Origin: Paraburkholderia rhynchosiae | GTDB taxonomy: Bacteria; Pseudomonadota; Gammaproteobacteria; Burkholderiales; Burkholderiaceae | DNA length: 64,000 bases | NCBI RefSeq assembly: GCF_002879865.1 | Contig: NZ_PNXY01000011.1 | Location: forward strand, 167,118-231,117 | Direction of reading: 5' to 3' | Shown here: in pieces, positions 7,998 through 16,064 of the stretch | Layout of the letters: each line of letters starts with the position of its first letter | How positions within the stretch are numbered: position 1 is the stretch's first letter | The notes under the pieces: model-generated | The model's input: only the letters and a program-made list of their open reading frames with translations | Told to the model about the DNA's origin: nothing | Database searches by the model: none | Translations under genes and position numbers: made by a program

Positions 7998-8453
7998 TCA
8001 TGCAGCGTGTTTGAAAGGCGGCGTAAAAGCAAACGGAGAAGACGGCAAGGATTGGGCCGGTGCCGGGGCATACACCACAGGCACTACGGGAGCCGACGGC
8101 TTCTCTGCTGCAACGACGCTTTTGGGGTCTGCACTCACATGCGTGCGCATGCGTGCTTCCATCATTGCGCAAAGTTCTTCGCTCGCCGCGCCGAACAGTT
8201 GCTCCATGACGCGCTTCAGTACGCCGGATTCGTACCACGCCTTGAAGCGGCGATGACAGGTTTGATAGGACGGGTATTTGCGCGGCATGGCGGACCATGT
8301 AGCGCCGCTGTACATCACCCACAGCACGCCGTTGAGGACGGAACGTGTATTGGCAAGCGGGCGGCCACGCAATTCCGCGCGCGGACGCAGTTCAGGCAGT
8401 AACGGCGCAATGCGTTGCCACTCTTCGTCGTTGATGTCACGGTATGGGTTCAT
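7998..8453 (-). CDS. Stand-alone IS5-type transposase N-terminal domain (DUF4096-like)
   Basis: 151 residues; AAGGAGAAACCG precedes the ATG. Residues 1-90 match the N-terminal helix-turn-helix region of IS5/IS402-type transposases (DEEWQRIAPLLP, RSVLNGVLWVMYSGATW, CHRRFKAWYESGV). The last 50-60 residues are Ala/Pro/Val-rich and not transposase-like. No catalytic DDE half follows and no terminal inverted repeats are apparent, so it is not a mobile element as it stands. The intact frame and good ribosome binding site suggest a kept gene, possibly a domesticated DNA-binding protein; the alternative is an insertion-sequence remnant that has kept an open frame. Confidence 0.7.
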   Translation of the reverse strand: MNPYRDINDEEWQRIAPLLPELRPRAELRGRPLANTRSVLNGVLWVMYSGATWSAMPRKYPSYQTCHRRFKAWYESGVLKRVMEQLFGAASEELCAMMEARMRTHVSADPKSVVAAEKPSAPVVPVVYAPAPAQSLPSSPFAFTPPFKHAA

Positions 8454-8626
8454 CGGTTTCTCCTTTGTCAGATGCTTGACAAAGATAGCCAGTCGCCCAA
8501 AGCCGCAACATCAGAGCAATCCGAATCCTGAAAATACGCCCATCGACCTTGTCCGTTCGGCCGAGGCCGCGTGATCTATCGCAAAAGCCTCGCCGGCCGC
8601 CTGCATGCGCTCCCCGACCCGCTCGC

Positions 8627-9724
8627 TCAGGTCAGCGATGTATCGACGATCCGGCGCGGCGCATCCAGATACTCCTTCGATTGCATTTCGACGATACGCG
8701 ACACCGTACGCGTGAATTCGTTGGCCATCGGACCATCCACATAGAGTTGCTCGGATGGCACCGCGGCCGACATCAGCAGCTTGACTTTATGGTCGTAGAA
8801 CACGTCGATCAGCCACGTAAAGCGGCGCGCTTCCGACGCCATGCGCGCCGACATCTGCGGCACGGCGGACAGGATCACAGCATGGAAACGGCTCGCCAGC
8901 TCCAGATAGTCGTTCTGCGAACGCGGGCCGCCGCACAACGTCGCAAAATCGAACCACACGACGCCGTCCGCGCGACGCAGCGCTTTCAACTCGCGCTTTT
9001 CAATGTGCAGAATCGGGCTCTCATCGGGCACCGCGGCGAGCCTCGCGAACGCGTCGCGCAGCGCCTTGTCGGCGGCCGCGCCGAGCGGCGTGTGATACAC
9101 CTCGACCTGCGCCAACGTGCGCTGCCGGTAGTCGATGCCCGCATCGACATTGACCACGTCGAGCTGGTCCTTGATCAGCTCGATTGCCGGCAGCATGCGA
9201 TCGCGATGCAGGCCGTCCGGATACAACGTGTCCGGATCGTAGTTCGACGTCATCACAAACTGCACGCCGTTCTCGAAGAGTTTGTCGAGCAGGCGGTAGA
9301 GGATCATCGCGTCGGCAATGTCCGATACGTGGAATTCGTCGAAACAGATCAGCCGGTAGCGCTTCGCAATGCGGCGCGCGAGTTCGTCGAGCGGATCGGC
9401 CGTACCCTTCAGCTCTTCCAGCTCTCGATGCACCTCGCGCATGAATTCGTGGAAGTGCAGCCGCGTTTTGCGCTGCACCGGCACGATCATGTAGAAGCTG
9501 TCCATCAGGAAGCTCTTGCCCCGCCCTACGCCGCCCCACATGTATACGCCGCGCGGCGGGTCCGGGCGATTGATCAGCTTCTTGAACGCATTCGAGCGAC
9601 GCGATTTGTACTCGACCCACTCTTCGTAACACCGCTGCAGACGGTCGACCGCCGCGCGCTGCGCCGGGTCGGATTGATAACCCCGCGTCTGCAGTTCTTT
9701 TTCGTAGTATTCGGTGACGTTCAT
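8627..9724 (-). CDS. zapE: Cell division ATPase ZapE (AFG1-like)
   Basis: 365 residues, the usual length for ZapE. The Walker A motif is GGVGRGKS (about 64-71), Walker B is LICFDEFHV (about 128-136), and an Arg-rich segment follows (VMTSNYDPDTLYPDGLHRDRM). ZapE is a cytoplasmic AFG1-type P-loop ATPase that acts at the Z-ring during constriction and is related to mitochondrial LACE1/AFG1. It lies just downstream of lpdA on the same strand, but a terminator sits between them. Confidence 0.93.
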   Translation of the reverse strand: MNVTEYYEKELQTRGYQSDPAQRAAVDRLQRCYEEWVEYKSRRSNAFKKLINRPDPPRGVYMWGGVGRGKSFLMDSFYMIVPVQRKTRLHFHEFMREVHRELEELKGTADPLDELARRIAKRYRLICFDEFHVSDIADAMILYRLLDKLFENGVQFVMTSNYDPDTLYPDGLHRDRMLPAIELIKDQLDVVNVDAGIDYRQRTLAQVEVYHTPLGAAADKALRDAFARLAAVPDESPILHIEKRELKALRRADGVVWFDFATLCGGPRSQNDYLELASRFHAVILSAVPQMSARMASEARRFTWLIDVFYDHKVKLLMSAAVPSEQLYVDGPMANEFTRTVSRIVEMQSKEYLDAPRRIVDTSLT

Positions 9725-9735
9725 GGTGTTGCTGC

Positions 9736-9773
9736 AAAAAGAAAGGCGGGTGGGAGTGAACCCGCCCGCCTTG
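9736..9773 (-). terminator. Terminator of the odhA-odhB-lpdA operon
   Basis: AAGGCGGG (9744-9751) and CCCGCCTT (9766-9773) form a stem; on the minus strand it is followed by TCTTTTT. It lies 47 bases past the lpdA stop and directly before the zapE start. Confidence 0.8.
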
Positions 9774-9819
9774 TGATGCCAGAATTGCCGGAGTTACGTG
9801 CAGTCAGGCGTGCGCGCGA

Positions 9820-11250
9820 TTACATGTTCAGCGCGCGCTTGTCCACGGCCAGTGCCGCTTCGCGCATGACTTCCGACAGCGACGGGTGCGGATGGCAAAT
9901 GCGGCCCAGGTCTTCCGACGCCGCCTTGAATTCCATCGCCACCACGGCTTCCGCGATCAGGTCCGATGCGTTCGCCGAGATGATGTGCACGCCCAGCAGT
10001 TCGTCGGTCTTCGCGTCGGCGATCATCTTGACGAAACCATCCGCCTTGTTGATGCCGAGCGCGCGGCCGTTCGCCATGAATGGGAACTGGCCCGTCTTGA
10101 CTTCGCGGCCTTCCGCCTTCAATTGCTGTTCCGTCTTGCCGACCCATGCGATTTCCGGTTCGGTGTAGATCACCCACGGAATGCAGTTGTAGTCGATATG
10201 CGGCTTCTGACCGTCGATGATCTCGGCAACCAGCACGCCTTCGTCTTCGGCCTTGTGCGCGAGCATCGGGCCGCGCACCACGTCGCCGATCGCGTACACG
10301 TTCGGCACGGCCGTCGCGCAATGATCGTCCACGTCGATGAAGCCGCGCTCGTTGGCCTTCAGGCCGATCGCTTCGAGACCGAGGTTGTCGGTGTTGGGCA
10401 CGCGGCCGATCGACACGATCAGGCGATCGGATTCGAGCTTTTGCGCGTTGCCGTCCTTGTCCGTGTAATTGATCGTGACGCTGTTGTCCGTGGTCGTCAC
10501 TTCGCCGACCTTGACGCCAACCTGGATGTCGAGACCCTGCTTCTTGAACTGCTTGGCGGCCTCTTTCGAGAGCGCCTGGTCAGCCGCGCCGAGGAATTCC
10601 GGCAGCGCTTCGAGCACGGTCACTTCCGCGCCCAGACGGCGCCACACCGAGCCCAATTCCAGACCGATCACGCCTGCGCCGATCACGGCCAGCTTCTTCG
10701 GTGCCGTGTCGAAAGCGAGTGCGCCTTCGTTGTCGGCGACGATCTTGTTGTCGACCGGAATGTTCGGCAGATGACGCGCCTTCGAACCGGTTGCAATGAT
10801 CACGTTCTTTGCCGTGACCACATCCGTTTCGCCCTCGCCGCTCACTTCGATCTGCACGCCGGCGTCCGTCTTGCCGGTGAACTTGCCGTGACCCTTGAGC
10901 CACGTGATCTTGTTCTTGCGGAACAGGAATTCAATGCCCTTCGTCATCTTTTCGACGATGCCGTCTTTGCGGGCCATCATCTTCGAGATATCGACCTTCA
11001 CGTTTTCCACGAAAATGCCGTGGTCGGCCAGGTGATGCGAGGCGTTTTCAAATTCTTCCGACGACGCGAGCAACGCCTTCGACGGAATGCAACCCACGTT
11101 CAAACAGGTGCCGCCGAGCTTCAGCGTGCCGGCCGGGTTCTTCCATTTTTCGATACATGCGACGGTCTTGCCGAGCTGCGCTGCACGGATGGCGGCGATA
11201 TAACCGCCAGGGCCCGCGCCGATCACGACGACGTCAAATTCTTTGGACAT
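9820..11250 (-). CDS. lpdA: Dihydrolipoyl dehydrogenase (E3)
   Basis: 476 residues from the ATG at 11250, which has AAGGATTGTC upstream; a start further out would only add 12 non-conserved residues. The N-terminal FAD-binding motif is VVIGAGPGGYIAA. The redox-active disulfide is in GGTCLNVGCIPSKALL. The NAD-binding motif is AVIGAGVIGLELGSVW. The C-terminal active-site His-Glu is in CHPHPSLSE. It reoxidises dihydrolipoamide on the E2 subunit and passes electrons to NAD+. It is the third gene of the 2-oxoglutarate dehydrogenase operon, 148 bases after odhB. The same E3 may also serve other 2-oxoacid dehydrogenases in the cell. Confidence 0.97.
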   Translation of the reverse strand: MSKEFDVVVIGAGPGGYIAAIRAAQLGKTVACIEKWKNPAGTLKLGGTCLNVGCIPSKALLASSEEFENASHHLADHGIFVENVKVDISKMMARKDGIVEKMTKGIEFLFRKNKITWLKGHGKFTGKTDAGVQIEVSGEGETDVVTAKNVIIATGSKARHLPNIPVDNKIVADNEGALAFDTAPKKLAVIGAGVIGLELGSVWRRLGAEVTVLEALPEFLGAADQALSKEAAKQFKKQGLDIQVGVKVGEVTTTDNSVTINYTDKDGNAQKLESDRLIVSIGRVPNTDNLGLEAIGLKANERGFIDVDDHCATAVPNVYAIGDVVRGPMLAHKAEDEGVLVAEIIDGQKPHIDYNCIPWVIYTEPEIAWVGKTEQQLKAEGREVKTGQFPFMANGRALGINKADGFVKMIADAKTDELLGVHIISANASDLIAEAVVAMEFKAASEDLGRICHPHPSLSEVMREAALAVDKRALNM

Positions 11251-11398
11251 GACAATCCTTTTTTTTTGACGGAACGGCGCGGCCACGCTTCGTGGCGCGT
11301 CGGTCCTGTACTGCGGAATGCGAAAGACGTGATGCCTGCCTGATCTCTATATGGCGCCGGCTCGCGCGATGGCAAGCCGGCACCGCCGAAGCGGCGTT

Positions 11399-12676
11399 TT
11401 ACAGGTCGAGCAGCAGGCGCGCCGGGTCTTCCAGCGCGTCCTTCATGGCAACCAGCGACAGCACGGCTTCACGGCCGTCGATGATCCGGTGGTCGTACGA
11501 GAGCGCCAGATAGTTCATCGGACGGATCACGATCTGGCCGTTTTCGACCACAGCGCGTTCCTTCGTGGCGTGCACGCCCAGAATCGCGGACTGCGGCGGG
11601 TTGATGATCGGCGTGGACAGCATCGAACCGAACACACCGCCGTTCGAGATGGAGAACGTACCGCCGGTCATTTCCTCGATCGACAGCTTGCCGTCTTTCG
11701 CCTTCTGGCCGAATTCGGCGATCTTCTTCTCGATTTCGGCGAGGCTCAGCTGATCCGCGTTACGCAGGATCGGCACCACCAGACCGCGCGGCGAACCGAC
11801 AGCGATACCGATGTCGAAATAGCCGTGATAGACGATGTCGTTACCGTCGATCGACGCGTTCACCAGCGGGAACTTCTTCAGCGCGTGAACGGCCGCCTTC
11901 ACGAAGAAGGACATGAAGCCGAGCTTCACGCCATGTTCCTTCTCGAACTTGTCCTTGTACTTGTTGCGCAGGTCCATCACCGGCGCCATGTTCACTTCGT
12001 TGAACGTGGTCAGGATGGCGTTGGTTTGCTGCGACTCGAGCAGGCGCTCCGCAATACGTGCACGCAGACGCGACATCGGCACGCGTTGTTCCGGACGGTC
12101 CTTCAGCCATTGGTCGGCCGAAGCCGGACTCCTGACGTCCGGCAACGACGGCTTGGCAGCCTTCGGTGCTGCAGCCGGTGCGGGTGCAGCCTTCGCTGCC
12201 GGGGCGCCTGCGGTTAGCACGTCGCCCTTGGTGATGCGGCCGTCGCGGCCCGTGCCGGCGACGTCGCCCGAGGACAGGCCCTTCTCCGCCATCAGCTTGC
12301 CGGCAGCCGGCGAAGCAGCGGTATGCGCACCCGTTGCGGATGCAGCTTGAGCAGCCGGTGCCGCGGCCGGCGCCGGAGCGGCGGCGACAGGCGCCGGCTT
12401 CACTTCGGCTTCGACAGCGGCGGCGCCTGCCGTGCCTTCGGTGTCGATCTTGGCGATCACCTGTTCAGCGGTGACGGTGTCGCCGTCGTTCGCGATGACT
12501 TGCGCGAGCACGCCGGCCGAGGGTGCCGGCACTTCGAGCACGACCTTGTCGGTCTCGATTTCAATGAGAATTTCGTCTTGAGCAACAGCCTCGCCGGGCT
12601 TCTTCTTCCACTGCAGCATCGTGGCTTCCGAAACCGACTCGGAAAGCTGGGGGACCTTGACTTCAACAATAGCCAT
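11399..12676 (-). CDS. odhB: 2-oxoglutarate dehydrogenase E2, dihydrolipoyl succinyltransferase
   Basis: 425 residues. The N-terminal lipoyl domain carries the lipoylated Lys in EIETDKVVLEV (about residue 44). An Ala/Pro-rich linker follows, then the E3-binding domain (GKLMAEKGLSSGDVAGTGRDGRITKGDVL region), a second Ala/Pro linker, and the catalytic core ending in SYDHRIIDGREA with the active-site His. The core transfers succinyl from lipoate to CoA. The three-part layout is that of sucB/odhB products. It is the middle gene of the operon. Confidence 0.97.
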   Translation of the reverse strand: MAIVEVKVPQLSESVSEATMLQWKKKPGEAVAQDEILIEIETDKVVLEVPAPSAGVLAQVIANDGDTVTAEQVIAKIDTEGTAGAAAVEAEVKPAPVAAAPAPAAAPAAQAASATGAHTAASPAAGKLMAEKGLSSGDVAGTGRDGRITKGDVLTAGAPAAKAAPAPAAAPKAAKPSLPDVRSPASADQWLKDRPEQRVPMSRLRARIAERLLESQQTNAILTTFNEVNMAPVMDLRNKYKDKFEKEHGVKLGFMSFFVKAAVHALKKFPLVNASIDGNDIVYHGYFDIGIAVGSPRGLVVPILRNADQLSLAEIEKKIAEFGQKAKDGKLSIEEMTGGTFSISNGGVFGSMLSTPIINPPQSAILGVHATKERAVVENGQIVIRPMNYLALSYDHRIIDGREAVLSLVAMKDALEDPARLLLDL

Positions 12677-12779
12677 TATGAATATCCTGAATACGTATCG
12701 GGTGACGGCGCGGTGAACGACGACCGCCTGCGAACCATGATTGCCGCGCCTGAACCTTGACGGGTCACGGAACGCGGCA

Positions 12780-12804
12780 CGGGAAAGCGCATCGCGCTTT
12801 CCCG
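12780..12804 (-). other. Intercistronic hairpin between odhA and odhB
   Basis: CGGGAAAGCGC (12780-12790) and GCGCTTTCCCG (12794-12804) form a perfect 11-bp stem with a 3-nt loop, 15 bases after the odhA stop. No T tract follows on the minus strand, so it is more likely an mRNA stabilising or processing structure, or a weak attenuator, than a full terminator. Confidence 0.75.
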
Positions 12805-12819
12805 GTTCGTCTGTTCTGT

Positions 12820-15681
12820 TTATTTAGCGATCGACGCGCTCTTGAGGCGGCCGAAAGCGCCTTCGATCAGCGCCTTCTGCTGCTCGTAGTGCTTCGCGTA
12901 GTAGCCGACTGCCGGCGAAGCCGAAGCCGGACGGCCGCTGTATGCCAGCTTCTGTCCTTCCTTCATGCCTTCCTTCAGATGGTGCTCGATGTAGAACCAC
13001 GGGCCCTGATTCTGCGGCTCGTCCTGCACCCAGACCACTTCCGTCGCGTTGTCGTACTTCTTCATTTCCGCTTCGAACTGCTTATGCGCGAACGGATAGA
13101 GCTGTTCGATACGGATGATGGCGACGTCGTTCGACTTCGATTCGCGGCGATGCGCGAGCAGGTCGTAGTACACGCGACCCGAGCATGCCACCACGCGCTT
13201 GACCTTCTTCGCGTCGATGGCCTCGTCGATTTCGCCGAGGATCGGCTGGAACGCACCCTTCGCCAGCTCCGACAGATCGGACACGGCTTCCTTATGGCGC
13301 AGCAGCGACTTCGGCGTCGCGACGATCAGCGGCTTGCGGAACAGGCGGATCATCTGACGGCGCAGCAGGTGGAAAATCTGCGCCGGCGTGGTCGGCTGAA
13401 CGACCTGCATGTTGTGGTCTGCGCACAGTTGCAGGAAACGTTCGATACGCGCCGACGAGTGCTCCGGACCCTGGCCTTCATAGCCATGCGGCAGCAGCAT
13501 CGTCAGGCCAGAAACGCGGCCCCACTTCACTTCGCCCGACGAGATGAACTGGTCGATCACGACTTGCGCGCCGTTCACGAAGTCGCCGAACTGCGCTTCC
13601 CATGCGACGAACGTGTTCGGTTCAGCCGTCGAGTAACCGTATTCGAAGCCGAGCACCGCTTCTTCCGACAACACGGAGTCGATCACGGAGAACTTCGCCT
13701 GACCTTCGGCGATGTTCTGCAGCGGCACGTACGTGCCGTCGTTCCAGCGCTCGCGGTTCTGATCGTGCAGCACCGCGTGACGGTGCGTGAACGTGCCGCG
13801 CCCCGAGTCCTGACCGGTCAGGCGCACTGCATAGCCCGATGCGACCAGCGACGCGAATGCAAGGTGTTCGCCCATGCCCCAGTCGAGCTTCGCTTCGCCA
13901 CGGCCCATCGCGCGACGGTCGTTGATGACGCGCTCGACCAGCGGGTGAACCTTGAAGTTTTCCGGGATCGTGGTGATGCGCTCAGCAAGGCGCTTCAGTT
14001 CGGCGAGCGGCACGGCCGTGTCAGCCGCGTCTGTCCACTTGCGGTTCAGGAACGGCACCCAGTCCACCGCGTACTTGCTCTTGTAGTTCGAGAGCACCGG
14101 GTCGACCGTGTGATGGCCTTCGTCCATCGCCTTGCGGTACGCCTTGACGAACTCCTCGCCTTGTTCGGCGGTGATAACGCCTTGTTGCACCAGCTTTTCC
14201 GCGTACAGCGCGCGGGTGCCGGGGTGCTTCGCGATCGTCTTGTACATCAGCGGCTGCGTGACAGCCGGCGTGTCCTGCTCGTTGTGGCCCAGCTTGCGGA
14301 AGCAGACGATGTCGACGACGACGTCCTTGTGGAACTGCATCCGGAAGTCGATAGCCAGTTGCGTGGCGAGAACGACCGCTTCGGGATCGTCGCCGTTCAC
14401 GTGCAGCACCGGCGCTTCGATCATCTTGACGACGTCCGAGCAGTACAACGTGGAGCGCGAGTCGCGCGGGTCCGACGTGGTGAAACCGATCTGGTTGTTG
14501 ATGACGATGTGCAGCGTGCCGTGGGTGCCGTAACCGCGCGTTTGCGCGAGGTTCAGTGTTTCCATCACGACACCCTGGCCGGCAAAAGCCGCGTCGCCGT
14601 GGATCTGCACCGGCAGCACTTGCAGGCCGCTGTCGTCGCCGCGACGGTCCATACGCGCCTTCGCGGAACCTTCGACCACCGGATTGACGATTTCGAGGTG
14701 GGACGGGTTGAACGCGAGCGACAGGTGAACCGGGCCGCCTTCGGTCGAGACGTCCGACGAGAAACCCTTGTGATACTTCACGTCGCCGGCCGGCAGGTCG
14801 TCGACGTGCTTGCCTTCAAATTCGGCAAACAGGTCAGCCGGCATCTTGCCGAGCGTATTGACCAGCACGTTCAGACGGCCGCGGTGAGCCATGCCGATGA
14901 CGATCTCCTGCACGCCGCGGGCGCCGCCGTGACGCACGACCTCGTCCATCGACGCGATGAAGCTTTCGCCGCCTTCCAGCGAGAAGCGCTTCTGACCGAC
15001 GTACTTGGTATGGAGGAAGCGCTCGAGGCCTTCTGCGGCCGTCAGGCGATTCAGGATGTGCTTTTTCTTCTCGTTCGAGAAATTCGGCGTGGAGCGGATC
15101 GACTCCAGCTTTTCCTTCCACCAGCGCTTCTGTTCCGGATCGCTGATGTACATGTACTCGGCGCCGATCGTGCCGCAGTACGTGTCACGCAATGCCTTGA
15201 CGATCTCGCGCAGCGACGCGCGCTCGAATCCGAAATACAGATTCGTGGCGCTGAACTCCTGGTCCATGTCGGCTTCGGTGAAGTCGTAGAACGCGGGTTC
15301 GAGTTCGGGGATAGCGGGACGTTCGCGGCGCTTCAGGGGATCGAGATTGGCCCATTGCGAGCCGAGGAAGCGATATGCGCCGATGAGGGACTGCACATAG
15401 ACTTGCTTTCGCGCGGTAGCGAGGTCTTCGCCGCCGGTTGCCGTGCGCGGGATGAAGGCGTTGGCCTTGGCCCGTTGTGCAAACGATTCGACGATCGGGC
15501 CATGGGCCACGTCGTTGGCATTGCTGCCATCCGATGCAGGAACGTTCTGCAACGCGTCAAAATAGCTGCGCCAGTTCTCGGGCACTGACGCCGGATTGTC
15601 GAGATACGCTTCGTACATTTCTTCCACGTACGGAGCATTGCCGCCGAACAGATAAGAGTTCGACTGGAATTGCTTCATCAT
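12820..15681 (-). CDS. odhA: 2-oxoglutarate dehydrogenase E1 component
   Basis: 953 residues from the ATG at 15681; GGTGAG about 8 bases upstream is the likely ribosome binding site, so the in-frame GTG at 15693 is less likely. The N-terminus (MMKQFQSNSYLFGGNAPYVEE) is typical of the family. The thiamine-diphosphate region is in NGDDPEAV...FRKLGHNE, and the HGD and RGGTFTHRHA segments of E1 are present. It decarboxylates 2-oxoglutarate and loads succinyl onto the lipoyl group of OdhB in the TCA cycle. It is the first gene of the operon odhA-odhB-lpdA. Confidence 0.97.
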   Translation of the reverse strand: MMKQFQSNSYLFGGNAPYVEEMYEAYLDNPASVPENWRSYFDALQNVPASDGSNANDVAHGPIVESFAQRAKANAFIPRTATGGEDLATARKQVYVQSLIGAYRFLGSQWANLDPLKRRERPAIPELEPAFYDFTEADMDQEFSATNLYFGFERASLREIVKALRDTYCGTIGAEYMYISDPEQKRWWKEKLESIRSTPNFSNEKKKHILNRLTAAEGLERFLHTKYVGQKRFSLEGGESFIASMDEVVRHGGARGVQEIVIGMAHRGRLNVLVNTLGKMPADLFAEFEGKHVDDLPAGDVKYHKGFSSDVSTEGGPVHLSLAFNPSHLEIVNPVVEGSAKARMDRRGDDSGLQVLPVQIHGDAAFAGQGVVMETLNLAQTRGYGTHGTLHIVINNQIGFTTSDPRDSRSTLYCSDVVKMIEAPVLHVNGDDPEAVVLATQLAIDFRMQFHKDVVVDIVCFRKLGHNEQDTPAVTQPLMYKTIAKHPGTRALYAEKLVQQGVITAEQGEEFVKAYRKAMDEGHHTVDPVLSNYKSKYAVDWVPFLNRKWTDAADTAVPLAELKRLAERITTIPENFKVHPLVERVINDRRAMGRGEAKLDWGMGEHLAFASLVASGYAVRLTGQDSGRGTFTHRHAVLHDQNRERWNDGTYVPLQNIAEGQAKFSVIDSVLSEEAVLGFEYGYSTAEPNTFVAWEAQFGDFVNGAQVVIDQFISSGEVKWGRVSGLTMLLPHGYEGQGPEHSSARIERFLQLCADHNMQVVQPTTPAQIFHLLRRQMIRLFRKPLIVATPKSLLRHKEAVSDLSELAKGAFQPILGEIDEAIDAKKVKRVVACSGRVYYDLLAHRRESKSNDVAIIRIEQLYPFAHKQFEAEMKKYDNATEVVWVQDEPQNQGPWFYIEHHLKEGMKEGQKLAYSGRPASASPAVGYYAKHYEQQKALIEGAFGRLKSASIAK

Positions 15682-16064
15682 TTTTACGCTCACCTTTCTT
15701 CGAGTTTCTCGAGAAATAGCGGGTTACAGAACCTTCCGCGACACGGCCTGACCGTTTAGCGGATTGCGCGAATCAAGTCTTGCTTGGAAGGACCTAAAAC
15801 TGGCACCCGGGGAGCATATCACAGAACCGATAGTCCAGATAGCAGACCGATTGCCGCTCGGGCCCGCAGCGACGGGCTTTCGCGGCGATTGCCGCGCGCA
15901 CCGACAGCCTTCTGCAATAAACGGGGACAAACGCGCATCAACGAATCACGAATCTGCGGCAACTGCATATAACGCGATCGCGGCGCGCAAAAATGGAAAA
16001 AGCCACCCCGGAAGGTGGCTTTTCCTAACAGCTAAAGCGAAACGGCGAAAAGCGATGCGCCCGC
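15682..16064. promoter_or_regulatory. odhA upstream region and typA terminator
   Basis: About 380 bases without a gene. The half next to odhA must hold its promoter and leader; I cannot name the boxes with confidence. The half next to typA holds a strong terminator (15998-16023). Confidence 0.5.
15998..16023 (-). terminator. Rho-independent terminator after typA
   Basis: AAAAGCCACC (15998-16007) and GGTGGCTTTT (16014-16023) enclose a 6-nt loop. The stem is flanked by A and T tracts on both sides, so it can work in both directions; it lies 41 bases past the typA stop. Confidence 0.92.

Noticed and set aside
12757..15588. 943-residue open frame on the plus strand
   Set aside because: It is the reverse strand of odhA, is rich in Arg, His and Val as GC-rich shadows are, and shows no domain pattern. 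OdhA on the minus strand is certain.
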